Shown: positions 1-7,056, counted from the first letter of the stretch. The stretch is DNA of 7,431 bases from Alphaproteobacteria bacterium (GCA_017555325.1 JAFZGR010000279.1:1-7431), one strand, 5' to 3'. Made by a program: numbers and translations. Notes: generated by a model not told the origin, from the sequence alone.

Positions 1-246
1 AAGCAGACGCAAAGCAAGTTAAAAACACAATCCGCCATACAACAACCGATTTTGTCGGGTATATCCGAAAAATCGATAAATTTGAATAATCAAGCAAATG
101 TAGAACAAGTGATATCTATGGTTAATTGTGGTGAAGATATTTGTTTGTTAACAAGTACCGGTTCATTTAATCAACGATTGATAGTTATTCATCCGCAATC
201 ACGTACGGTAAAACAAAAAATTGTTTTAAAAGATATTTTTGAATAA
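1..246 (+). CDS. 3' end of an unrecognised protein gene (5' truncated by window edge)
   Basis: The frame is open from the first base of the window to a TAA at 244-246, giving the last 81 residues of a protein that begins upstream. A TTG at 52 could act as a start, but there is no convincing Shine-Dalgarno before it and the frame continues upstream without a stop, so a truncated gene is more likely. The fragment begins with a polar, Gln/Lys-rich stretch and ends in alternating hydrophobic segments. The last 40 residues (ICLLTSTGSFNQRLIVIHP, then VKQKIVLKDIF) resemble one blade of a beta-propeller of the kind found in repeat proteins with an 'I-V-I-D-P...V...I-L' pattern, but one blade is too little to assign a family. 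No signal peptide or membrane segment is visible in this part. The function is unknown. The 141-bp gap to the next gene suggests it is not tightly coupled to the fliF-fliG cluster. Confidence 0.6.
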   Translation, partial: KQTQSKLKTQSAIQQPILSGISEKSINLNNQANVEQVISMVNCGEDICLLTSTGSFNQRLIVIHPQSRTVKQKIVLKDIFE

Positions 247-387
247 CATGTTAAAATAAAAAGACTTGTTTGAATTTTTTTATTATCTTTGCATAAAAAG
301 TTTTTAAAAATAAAATTTATTAACGAATTCTTCATTCTTTGTTTGTAAAAATACAAGAACATTGTGTTTTTTATGCAAGGATATATC
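247..387 (+). promoter_or_regulatory. AT-rich leader with possible promoter for the fliF-fliG cluster
   Basis: This gap separates the upstream gene from the fusion gene and should hold the promoter of the cluster. Candidate sigma-70-like pairs are TTGAAT (270-275) with CATAAA (292-297, 16-bp spacer), and TTGCAT (289-294) with TAAAAT (311-316, 16-bp spacer). Neither is a strong match, and the base composition here produces such matches easily. No sigma-54 GG-N10-GC element was seen. No GC-rich terminator hairpin follows the upstream gene, so read-through is possible. Confidence 0.25.
377..381 (+). promoter_or_regulatory. Shine-Dalgarno AAGGA that decides the fliF-fliG start
   Basis: AAGGA lies 6 nt before a GTG at 388. 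The alternative in-frame starts, GTG at 364 and ATG at 373, have only weak purine stretches upstream, and this AAGGA lies inside their coding sequence. This makes GTG 388 the best supported start. Confidence 0.55.
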
Positions 388-2280
388 GTGTCAAAAAAAA
401 ATGTCGGACAAATATTTGCTTATATTTTTATCGGATTGGTTTTTGCCGTCGGTATCGGTTATTTTGCTCCATCATTTTGGGTCGCTTCTGAACAGCAAAA
501 GACAGAAGAGTTTATTCGTTCCTTTGAAAAAAAAATGCCCGTTCGAGAAAAATCATTTATTTTTCCGTTAACGGATGCATATATGGAGCAAAAAATCGAA
601 GCGATACTTTCTCCTTTTTTTGGAGAGGATAATGTCAAGGCTATTGTGCACAATAAATTTGTTATGCAACAAAACCAGATTGAAAAAGAAGAAATTTTGC
701 CAGAAACGGGAGTTATATCGCAGCAAATAATACATGAAACGACAGAAGGAAAGGTGGTTCAGGATACAAAATACATATATTCAACACAAAAAACAAAAAC
801 GCAATTTACATCTTATGATGTTCAAAAGTCAGATGTTTTGGTGTTTGTAAGCCCATTTTTGAATAAGCAGTTAGGTGATTTTTTCAATACACAACGTCAA
901 AATTTATTGACTATGATAAAATCAGTTGTGGGATATTCGGCAGAACGAGGAGATTCTTTTCAATTTATTCAGTTGCCACAAGCTTTTCCGGTTGGTGGTT
1001 TGTTTGGAATGTATGATACGCAAATTCGGCAAATGATAGCTGTTTCTTTGGTGTGCAGCAGCTGTGTTTTCGTTGTATTGGGATTAATTGTTCCGTGGTT
1101 TTTACGCTCGCGAAAACAGAGATTTTCTTTCGTATTTGACCCACATGATAATAATTTGTATCGAAATCAAATTACGGGTAATCCCGAGGAGAGTTTGTTG
1201 TTACAGGCGCAGACATTAAGTTTTAAAATGCCGGAAGTTGCGGTTAATATTTTACGAAAAAGTTTATATCAACAGCAAACAACGCAACAGATACGAACAG
1301 GAATTGAAACTGTTTTTTCACCGGTACAGCAGTCAGCTATTGTTTTGTTGTGTTTAGGTGATAAGTGTGTTAAATTTTTATTTAAACGGATGACGGATGT
1401 TGAGGTTGCAACTTTTTCGCATGCAATGGCAGGTTTGGGGCGTGTAAAAGCTATTGAAATTCAACCAATATTGGTTCGTTTTTGCCAAGAAATGAATAAG
1501 CCTCAAGATATTTTGGAACCGGTGGCGCAGACGCAGGCAATTATTAAAACGGCATTGCCGGCAGAAAAAGCCGTACAATTATTGCGGGATTTAAATATTT
1601 CTGCGATAGGAACTAGCGTGTGGGATAAATTAAATAATGTTTCAAATGATGTTTTGAGTTCTTTTTTGTGTCAGGAATATCCGCAAACGGTTGCTGAAAT
1701 TTTGTATCATTTGTCAGCAGAAAAGTCATCACAAATTTTGTGCACGTTGCCGATAACATTTGCAACAGATGTTATTATTCGATTAAGTTCTTTACAATAT
1801 ATTAATCCGTTAAAAATAAAGACGTTGGAACACAGGTTAGATGAACAAATAAATGTGTTAATGAATACTTCAACGATAAGTGGTTCTCAAAAAGCGGCAG
1901 CATTATTGAGTTTGTTGAATAGTCAATATCAGGCTCAATTGTTAAAGCAAATTGGGCAGTTTTCTCCGCAAACGGCAGATGTGTTGTCCAAACAGCTTAT
2001 TACATTTGATGATTTTGCTTTTTGGTCTGAAAAAGATTTATCTGTTTTGTTGAAACATATTGATACGAAAACATTGGCACTGGCATTGGCACATGCAGAT
2101 AGTGCAACAAAAGATGCTTTTTCACGGGTTATAACACCTCAAAAATGGACAACACTTTTAAAAAGGATGAATGAATTGCGTATGGAGCGTATTCAGGATA
2201 TTGATATATCACAACGTGCCATTATACAAATAGCGCAACACTTGATTGATACGCATAAATGTAAAGGGAAAACGGTATGA
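388..2280 (+). CDS. fliF-fliG: Natural fusion of truncated flagellar MS-ring protein FliF to rotor/switch protein FliG
   Basis: One uninterrupted 630-residue protein (from GTG 388; 638 if started at GTG 364). Numbering is from GTG 388. Residues ~6-32 are a first membrane segment. Residues ~62-198 resemble the FliF C-terminal periplasmic domain (RBM3): an 'EQKIEAILSPFFGEDNVKAIV' start, a short collar-like polar insert, and the FliF hallmark VGYSAERGDS at 181-190. Residues ~216-239 are the second membrane segment. Residues ~273-295 (LSFKMPEVAVNILRKSL) resemble the FliF C-terminal helix that binds FliG. From ~310 FliG begins: N domain with 'FSHAMAGLG', middle domain with EYPQ (430-433) in place of EHPQ, and C domain with 'HIDTKTLALALAHAD'. 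FliF is normally about 550 residues, and here RBM1 and RBM2 are missing. FliG is about full length. In family terms FliF anchors the motor in the inner membrane and FliG forms the cytoplasmic torque ring. Four of five stator-contact charges are lost, so classical torque generation is doubtful. The stop overlaps the flhF start. Confidence 0.85.
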   Translation: MSKKNVGQIFAYIFIGLVFAVGIGYFAPSFWVASEQQKTEEFIRSFEKKMPVREKSFIFPLTDAYMEQKIEAILSPFFGEDNVKAIVHNKFVMQQNQIEKEEILPETGVISQQIIHETTEGKVVQDTKYIYSTQKTKTQFTSYDVQKSDVLVFVSPFLNKQLGDFFNTQRQNLLTMIKSVVGYSAERGDSFQFIQLPQAFPVGGLFGMYDTQIRQMIAVSLVCSSCVFVVLGLIVPWFLRSRKQRFSFVFDPHDNNLYRNQITGNPEESLLLQAQTLSFKMPEVAVNILRKSLYQQQTTQQIRTGIETVFSPVQQSAIVLLCLGDKCVKFLFKRMTDVEVATFSHAMAGLGRVKAIEIQPILVRFCQEMNKPQDILEPVAQTQAIIKTALPAEKAVQLLRDLNISAIGTSVWDKLNNVSNDVLSSFLCQEYPQTVAEILYHLSAEKSSQILCTLPITFATDVIIRLSSLQYINPLKIKTLEHRLDEQINVLMNTSTISGSQKAAALLSLLNSQYQAQLLKQIGQFSPQTADVLSKQLITFDDFAFWSEKDLSVLLKHIDTKTLALALAHADSATKDAFSRVITPQKWTTLLKRMNELRMERIQDIDISQRAIIQIAQHLIDTHKCKGKTV

Positions 2281-3245
2281 AGCTTAAAACATTTAAAGCA
2301 TCTGGTATTCCGGAAGCCATGGCCGCTATCCGTCAGACATTCGGAGAAAATGCGGTTATTGTGTCATCTGTAAGATTGCCGGATAATCAGGTTAAATTGA
2401 TTGTTGCCAGTGAGGCGGTTTCTTTGTCATCTGATAAACCGGTGGAGGCAGAAAAAATAAAACGAATACATCGGTTACATTATTTTCAGTCTCGATTGCG
2501 ACAACATGTATTGCCGGAATCTTATTTTGAACGATTAGTAAACGGAGTTGCCCGTAAAAGCATTAAGATAACAGAAGAAAAATTATTGATGACGGCATTT
2601 TCAGAAATGTATGCATTTAAACCGCTTATTCCGTTAAAAAAGAATAATGTGTTTGTTTTTGTTGGTAATGCAGGATGTGGTAAAACAACGGTTGTGACAA
2701 AAATAGCTTTTCAGGCCAAATTGCAAAAATTAAAAGTTGCCTGTATTACAACAGATAGACGAAAAGCATATAGTTCTGGTGAATTAGCCCGTTATATGGG
2801 ATGGATGGGGGTTTCATGTACGTATTTGGATGATTATGCAAAATTAAATGAAACAGTGACTGTTTTGCGTTTAACAAATGATATTATTTTAATTGATACA
2901 CCAGCAATAAGCCCGTATAACGCGCAAGAAATGAAACAATTAAAAACAATTAAGGAACAGTTGTCTGATGCTGATATTGTTTATGTGCAGGAGTCCGGAA
3001 TGTCGTATCAGGAAGCGCAAACCCAAGGATTGATTTTTGCACAAAATGGTTGTTCAGTTCTGTTTGCCACAAAATTGGATATGGTTAAAGATTACGGTGG
3101 ATTATTACAAACGGCATTTGTGGGAAATTACAGATGGGGTGGTTGGAGTTCATCAAGCAAAATAGCCGATAGATTAATATCGATTAATGCCGAACAATTA
3201 GGACGAATGATAACAGGGACTTTAAGTGATAAAGAAGATGAGTAA
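2277..3245 (+). CDS. flhF: FlhF, SRP-family GTPase for polar flagellar placement (divergent)
   Basis: A 322-residue protein. Residues 1-45 match the FlhF B domain (MKLKTFKASGIPEAMAAIRQ, then 'FGENAVIVSS'). Residues ~60-118 are a helical linker/N-domain region. The GTPase (G) domain follows: P-loop GNAGCGKTT at 130-138, ITTD at 157-160, ILIDTPA at 204-210 and TKLD at 265-268. FlhF is known to recruit FliF and the first basal-body parts to the cell pole, working with FlhG. Several motifs are altered: the usual DTYRIGA reads DRRKAYS, DTAGR reads DTPAI, and the closing region around 286-295 lacks the usual TGQ. GTP binding may survive, but hydrolysis or dimerisation may differ. The ATG sits in an ATGA overlap with the fliF-fliG stop, and AAAGGG at 2263-2268 is an 8-nt-spaced Shine-Dalgarno, so the two genes are translationally coupled. 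The family call is firm because of the B domain plus the gene order; normal activity is uncertain. Confidence 0.88.
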   Translation: MKLKTFKASGIPEAMAAIRQTFGENAVIVSSVRLPDNQVKLIVASEAVSLSSDKPVEAEKIKRIHRLHYFQSRLRQHVLPESYFERLVNGVARKSIKITEEKLLMTAFSEMYAFKPLIPLKKNNVFVFVGNAGCGKTTVVTKIAFQAKLQKLKVACITTDRRKAYSSGELARYMGWMGVSCTYLDDYAKLNETVTVLRLTNDIILIDTPAISPYNAQEMKQLKTIKEQLSDADIVYVQESGMSYQEAQTQGLIFAQNGCSVLFATKLDMVKDYGGLLQTAFVGNYRWGGWSSSSKIADRLISINAEQLGRMITGTLSDKEDE

Positions 3246-4044
3246 CAGCATGACAAATAACACACAGAATGATACACAAGAAATTTATAAACGTTTAAAT
3301 GGGCGAAACATGATTGCTATTGCTTCCGGTAAAGGAGGGGTCGGAAAAACCTGGTTAACGATAACATTAGCACATGCTTTTGCACAAGCCGGACAAAAAG
3401 TTTTATTGGTAGATGGTGATTTGGGATTGGCAAATGTAGATATTCAGTTGGGTCTGAATGCTTTATATGATTTATCCGGCGTGTTAAATGGTAAAATACC
3501 GATGAATAAAGCTGTTGTTTATGATGAAAATATTGGGTGTGATGTGTTGGCGGGGCATACTGGTTCACAGGCAATGACGGGATTGTCTGAGGGACAATTG
3601 CAATTGTTGCGCGATGATTTGTATATGTTGGCTCCGCATTATGATTATGTGTTTATCGATTTGGGAACGGGTATTTCAAAATCAATGAGCTTGTTGGCCG
3701 GATATAGTGGAACAGTATTGATTATGTGCACGGATGAACCGACATCTTTATCTGATGCATACACATTTATTAAGATTTTATCTGAACAACCGCAAACACC
3801 AAAAATGCGGATTGTTGTTAATTTTGCGAATACACAAAAAGAAGGGGAAAGAACATTTCAAACACTTTCAAAGGCGTGTCAAAATTTCTTGAATATAGAT
3901 TTGGTCTTGGGTGGTATTTTACATCAGGATTCTGCAGTTAAAGAGTGTATTAAATCTCAAATGCCACTATTAACATCATATCCGAATACAATTATTGCGA
4001 AAGATGTTTCAGATTTAGCCAAACAGTTGATGCAGGATAAATAA
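3238..4044 (+). CDS. flhG: FlhG (YlxH/FleN), MinD-like ATPase partner of FlhF
   Basis: A 268-residue ParA/MinD-superfamily ATPase (272 if started at the GTG at 3226). Numbering is from ATG 3238. The deviant Walker A is SGKGGVGKT (30-38), the A' motif is DGDLGLAN (59-66), and the Walker B region is FIDLGTGI (139-146), where most relatives have DTGAGI or similar. EPTSLSDAY (167-175) is the segment typical of FlhG. FlhG counts flagella and controls FlhF. In relatives an N-terminal DQAxxLR motif stimulates FlhF GTPase; here the corresponding stretch (DTQEIYKRL) is only a faint match. ATG 3238 was chosen because it overlaps the flhF stop by 8 bases with a purine-rich stretch before it, but GTG 3226 or ATG 3250 cannot be excluded. 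An exact C-terminal membrane-targeting helix is not obvious, although the last 12 residues could form a short amphipathic helix. Third gene of the coupled cluster. Confidence 0.9.
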   Translation: MSNSMTNNTQNDTQEIYKRLNGRNMIAIASGKGGVGKTWLTITLAHAFAQAGQKVLLVDGDLGLANVDIQLGLNALYDLSGVLNGKIPMNKAVVYDENIGCDVLAGHTGSQAMTGLSEGQLQLLRDDLYMLAPHYDYVFIDLGTGISKSMSLLAGYSGTVLIMCTDEPTSLSDAYTFIKILSEQPQTPKMRIVVNFANTQKEGERTFQTLSKACQNFLNIDLVLGGILHQDSAVKECIKSQMPLLTSYPNTIIAKDVSDLAKQLMQDK

Positions 4045-4100
4045 TTTTTTAAATGAAAATATTTGTCATCCGATAATATGTAAAATATCAGGGTATGCCC

Positions 4101-4129
4101 TTGACTTTCGGTTAAAAATAGATTATCTC
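4101..4129 (+). promoter_or_regulatory. Probable secA promoter
   Basis: CCTTGACTT with TTGACT at 4101-4106 is a strong -35 of the alphaproteobacterial type. A 17-bp spacer leads to TATCTC at 4124-4129, a weak -10; CATAAT at 4129-4134 is a better -10 sequence but would need a 22-bp spacer. A small dyad, AGGG-TATG-CCCT (4090-4101), abuts the -35. The 118-bp gap after flhG shows no intrinsic terminator, so secA may also receive read-through from the cluster. Confidence 0.45.
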
Positions 4130-4162
4130 ATAATAAATAATTTTGATAGTGAAAGGGATAAA

Positions 4163-6799
4163 ATGATATTAAAATCACTTTTTGGGTCTGCAAATGACCG
4201 ATATTTGCGTAAGTTTAAAAAAACAATAGCGAAAATTAATGAATTGGAAGCTTCTTATGAATTGCTGAGTGACGAACAATTACGGGATAAAACACAAGAG
4301 TATAAAACCCGAATTCAAAATGGTGAATCGTTGGAAAGTTTGTTGCCGGAGGCTTTTGCAAGTGTTCGGGAAGGGGCAAAGCGTACATTAGGTTTGCGAC
4401 CGTTTGATGTTCAGTTGTTGGGTGGCATTATTTTAAATAACGGGCAAATTGCTGAAATGCGAACCGGAGAGGGCAAAACGTTGGTTGCTACATTGCCGGT
4501 ATATTTAAATGCTTTGACCGGAAAAGGTGTTCATGTTGTGACGGTTAATGATTATTTGGCCAAACGTGATAGTGAATGGATGGGACAAATTTATCGATTT
4601 TTGGGTTTAAGTGTTGGTTGTATTGTGCATGATATGACCACAGAGCAACGGCGTGCTGCTTACAATGCAGATATTACGTATGCAACAAATAATGAATTGG
4701 GATTTGATTATTTACGGGATAATATGCGGTTTGAATTAAAAGAAATGGTGCAACGTCCGTTTTATTTTGCCATTGTAGATGAAGTTGACTCAATTTTAAT
4801 TGATGAAGCCCGCACACCACTTATTATTTCCGGACCGGCAGAGGATTCTTCGGAGCGATACATTGCTATTAATAAATTAATGACAACTATTCGCCCGGAA
4901 CATTATGAAAAGGATGAAAAACATCGGTCGGCTACTTTAACGGAATCCGGAACGGAGTATGTAGAACGTTTGTTACAGGAAGCCGGATTGATTCAAGGCA
5001 GTTTGTATGATACGCAAAATATTGCATTTGTGCATCATGTAGATCAGGCGTTGAAAGCACAGGTTTTATTTACAAAAGATAAAGACTACATTGTTAAAAA
5101 TGGTGAAGTTGTTATTATTGACGAGTTTACAGGACGTATGATGGCTGGACGGCGTTATTCGGATGGGCTACATCAGGCTATTGAAGCAAAAGAAGGGGTT
5201 GAAATTCAACCGGAAAATCAAACGTTGGCCTCTATTACGTTCCAAAATTATTTTAGAATGTATCCTAAATTGGCAGGGATGACCGGTACGGCGATGACGG
5301 AATCTGCTGAATTTGATAGTATTTATCATTTAGAAGTTATTGAAATTCCAACAAATAAACCGGCAGCCCGTATTGATGATAATGATGTTGTGTATCGGAC
5401 GGCAGAGGAAAAATATGAAGCTATTATTGAAGAAATCAAGGTGGCACACGAACGAAAACAGCCAATTTTGGTTGGGACAACGTCTATTGAAAAATCAGAA
5501 ATTTTGGCAGATTTGTTGCGTCGTAAAACAAATATTCCGTTTAATGTATTAAATGCACGTCATCATGAACAAGAAGCCTTAATTGTCGCACAAGCCGGTG
5601 TTCCCGGAGCTGTTACGATTGCAACAAATATGGCAGGTCGAGGAACAGATATTCAATTAGGTGGTAATTTTGAAATGCGTTTAGCAGAAGAATTAGCAAA
5701 AAATCCGAATGCAGATAAAGCAGAACTATCTGCTCAAATTAAGGAAGAAATTTCTAAGGGAAAAGAAATTGCATTGGCTGCCGGTGGTTTATATGTATTG
5801 GGTTCCGAACGACATGAAAGTCGTCGTATTGATAATCAGTTGCGGGGTCGTTCCGGTCGTCAAGGTGATCCGGGCTTCTCTCGTTTTTATATCTCAATGG
5901 AAGATGATTTGATGCGTATTTTCGGTTCTGACCGGATGCAACAAATGTTAAAGACAATGGGAATGAAAAAAGGGGAAGCGTTAGCGCATTCATTTTTAAG
6001 TAAAGGAATTGCCGTTGCGCAACGCAAAGTTGAATCTTATCATTTTGACGTACGTAAAAACTTATTAAAATATGATGATGTGATGAATGATCAACGTAAA
6101 GTTATTTACGAACAGCGTAAAGAATTAATGGTTGCCAATTCTGTGACGGATACATTAAAGGATATGCGGGATGACTGTATTGAAAATATGATTTATTCCG
6201 TTGCTCCGAGTAAATCCGTTCCGGAAAATTGGGATGCGGAACAGCTACAAAATGAAACATATAAATTGTTGAATTTAGATGTGCCGTTTACGTCTTGGAT
6301 TAATGAGCCGGGTATTTCACCGGAAACAATGGTTGAACGTTTAAGTGAAATGTCAGCTAAATCCATTGCAGAAAAAATGGCTATTTTGCCTGAGGATATG
6401 CGTCATAATTTAGAAAAGAATATTTTAATTCAAACAATAGACCAATCTTGGAAAGAACATTTGCAAACGCTTGATTTTATGAAAACGGCTATTAATTTAC
6501 GGGCTTATGGGCAAAAAAATCCATTAAATGAATATAAACGGGAAGCCTTTATCTTGTTTGAAAACTTATTAACCCGTGTGCGTGAACGGATTACACAGTT
6601 GATTTGTCATATGCAATTTCAAATTCAAGAACGTATGCCCCAGCAAACGCAAGAAAGTCATCCGGTTGCTGATACACCGATTAATAGTGGTGAGGAACAA
6701 CGATATGCGCAGCCGGAGGGTAAAATTTCCCGTAATGCACCTTGCCCGTGCGGGTCTGGAAAAAAATATAAGCATTGCTGTGGTGCAATCAAAATGTAA
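4163..6799 (+). CDS. secA: Preprotein translocase ATPase SecA
   Basis: An 878-residue full-length SecA, the ATP-driven motor that pushes unfolded preproteins through SecYEG at the inner membrane. Visible landmarks: Walker A MRTGEGKT (99-106), VNDYLAKRDSEWMG (128-141), Walker B VDEVDS (205-210) followed by LIDEARTPLIISGP, the start of the preprotein-crosslinking region near 225, GMTGTAMTE (372-380), TNMAGRGTDIQLGG (488-501) and QLRGRSGRQGDPGFSRF (559-575) in the second nucleotide-binding fold, and a helical scaffold/wing region to ~820. After a variable linker the C-terminal zinc finger has Cys861, Cys863, Cys872 and Cys873 (CPCGSGKKYKHCC), the site that binds SecB and lipid in relatives. Nothing is missing and the sequence is conventional. 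ATG 4163 is preceded by GAAAGGG (4151-4157) at good spacing. It is likely a separate transcription unit with its own promoter and a strong terminator, so its link to the flagellar-type cluster is probably only positional. Confidence 0.98.
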   Translation: MILKSLFGSANDRYLRKFKKTIAKINELEASYELLSDEQLRDKTQEYKTRIQNGESLESLLPEAFASVREGAKRTLGLRPFDVQLLGGIILNNGQIAEMRTGEGKTLVATLPVYLNALTGKGVHVVTVNDYLAKRDSEWMGQIYRFLGLSVGCIVHDMTTEQRRAAYNADITYATNNELGFDYLRDNMRFELKEMVQRPFYFAIVDEVDSILIDEARTPLIISGPAEDSSERYIAINKLMTTIRPEHYEKDEKHRSATLTESGTEYVERLLQEAGLIQGSLYDTQNIAFVHHVDQALKAQVLFTKDKDYIVKNGEVVIIDEFTGRMMAGRRYSDGLHQAIEAKEGVEIQPENQTLASITFQNYFRMYPKLAGMTGTAMTESAEFDSIYHLEVIEIPTNKPAARIDDNDVVYRTAEEKYEAIIEEIKVAHERKQPILVGTTSIEKSEILADLLRRKTNIPFNVLNARHHEQEALIVAQAGVPGAVTIATNMAGRGTDIQLGGNFEMRLAEELAKNPNADKAELSAQIKEEISKGKEIALAAGGLYVLGSERHESRRIDNQLRGRSGRQGDPGFSRFYISMEDDLMRIFGSDRMQQMLKTMGMKKGEALAHSFLSKGIAVAQRKVESYHFDVRKNLLKYDDVMNDQRKVIYEQRKELMVANSVTDTLKDMRDDCIENMIYSVAPSKSVPENWDAEQLQNETYKLLNLDVPFTSWINEPGISPETMVERLSEMSAKSIAEKMAILPEDMRHNLEKNILIQTIDQSWKEHLQTLDFMKTAINLRAYGQKNPLNEYKREAFILFENLLTRVRERITQLICHMQFQIQERMPQQTQESHPVADTPINSGEEQRYAQPEGKISRNAPCPCGSGKKYKHCCGAIKM

Positions 6800-6830
6800 A
6801 ACAAGGAAATTCTGTTTTATTTTTTACTTT

Positions 6831-6858
6831 AAAAGCGACTGGTTCAGTCGCTTTTTTT
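6831..6858 (+). terminator. Strong intrinsic terminator of secA
   Basis: An 11-bp perfect stem, AAAAGCGACTG (6831-6841) with CAGTCGCTTTT (6845-6855), closes a GTT loop and runs into a T tract ending at 6858. The seven inner pairs include four G-C pairs. It lies 31 bases after the secA stop. The A/T flanks make it potentially bidirectional, but no gene converges on it. Confidence 0.9.
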
Positions 6859-6921
6859 GTAGTATTTGAAAAACTTTTATAGATTACTTTGTTGTTTGGA
6901 TAAAGAATAATTTTTCTATCG

Positions 6922-6949
6922 TTGCAATAAAACGTACGTATAATTGCAA
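6922..6949. repeat. 28-bp interrupted dyad, candidate operator
   Basis: TTGCAAT (6922-6928) and ATTGCAA (6943-6949) are perfect inverted arms around a central ACGTACGT (6932-6939), all sharing one symmetry axis at 6935.5. Twelve of fourteen base pairs are symmetric, the exceptions being 6929/6942 and 6931/6940. The shape fits a dimeric DNA-binding protein site more than a transcription terminator, since no T tract follows directly on a GC-rich stem. A TATAAT (6939-6944) overlaps the right half, but no -35 is evident. Confidence 0.45.
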
Positions 6950-7056
6950 TCTTTTTTTTCACTTTTTTGAATTTTTTTTCATTTAGGATAAGTTATTAAA
7001 GATAAAGAAGAATTAATCATTTTAAAAAAAATCCAATTTTTCTGATTCGAAGCGGG

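Noticed and set aside
255..284. AATAAAAA / TTTTTATT inverted repeat as a terminator of the first gene
   Set aside because: Stem is only A-T pairs with a 14-nt loop; such repeats are expected by chance in this AT-rich stretch.
459..653. Minus-strand and alternate-frame open frames inside fliF-fliG (also 362-571 and 1378-1578)
   Set aside because: They lie fully within a gene with clear family motifs, lack ribosome sites and have low-complexity, unfamiliar translations. They are shadows.
3317..3574. Minus-strand 85-residue open frame inside flhG
   Set aside because: Opposite the conserved Walker A and A' region of flhG; its His/Tyr-rich composition is what the complement of this coding sequence yields.
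4053..4076. Seven-codon ATG frame in the secA leader as a possible regulatory leader peptide (SecM-like)
   Set aside because: Too short, no Shine-Dalgarno, lies upstream of the likely secA promoter, and shows no arrest-peptide features.
6599..6799. Possible SecA fusion or truncation at the C-terminus
   Set aside because: The length, linker and C-terminal CxCx8CC zinc finger are normal for proteobacterial SecA.
6666..6869. Plus-strand 67-residue frame overlapping the end of secA and running through the terminator
   Set aside because: It overlaps the conserved SecA zinc finger and reads through the intrinsic terminator stem; no start signal supports it.
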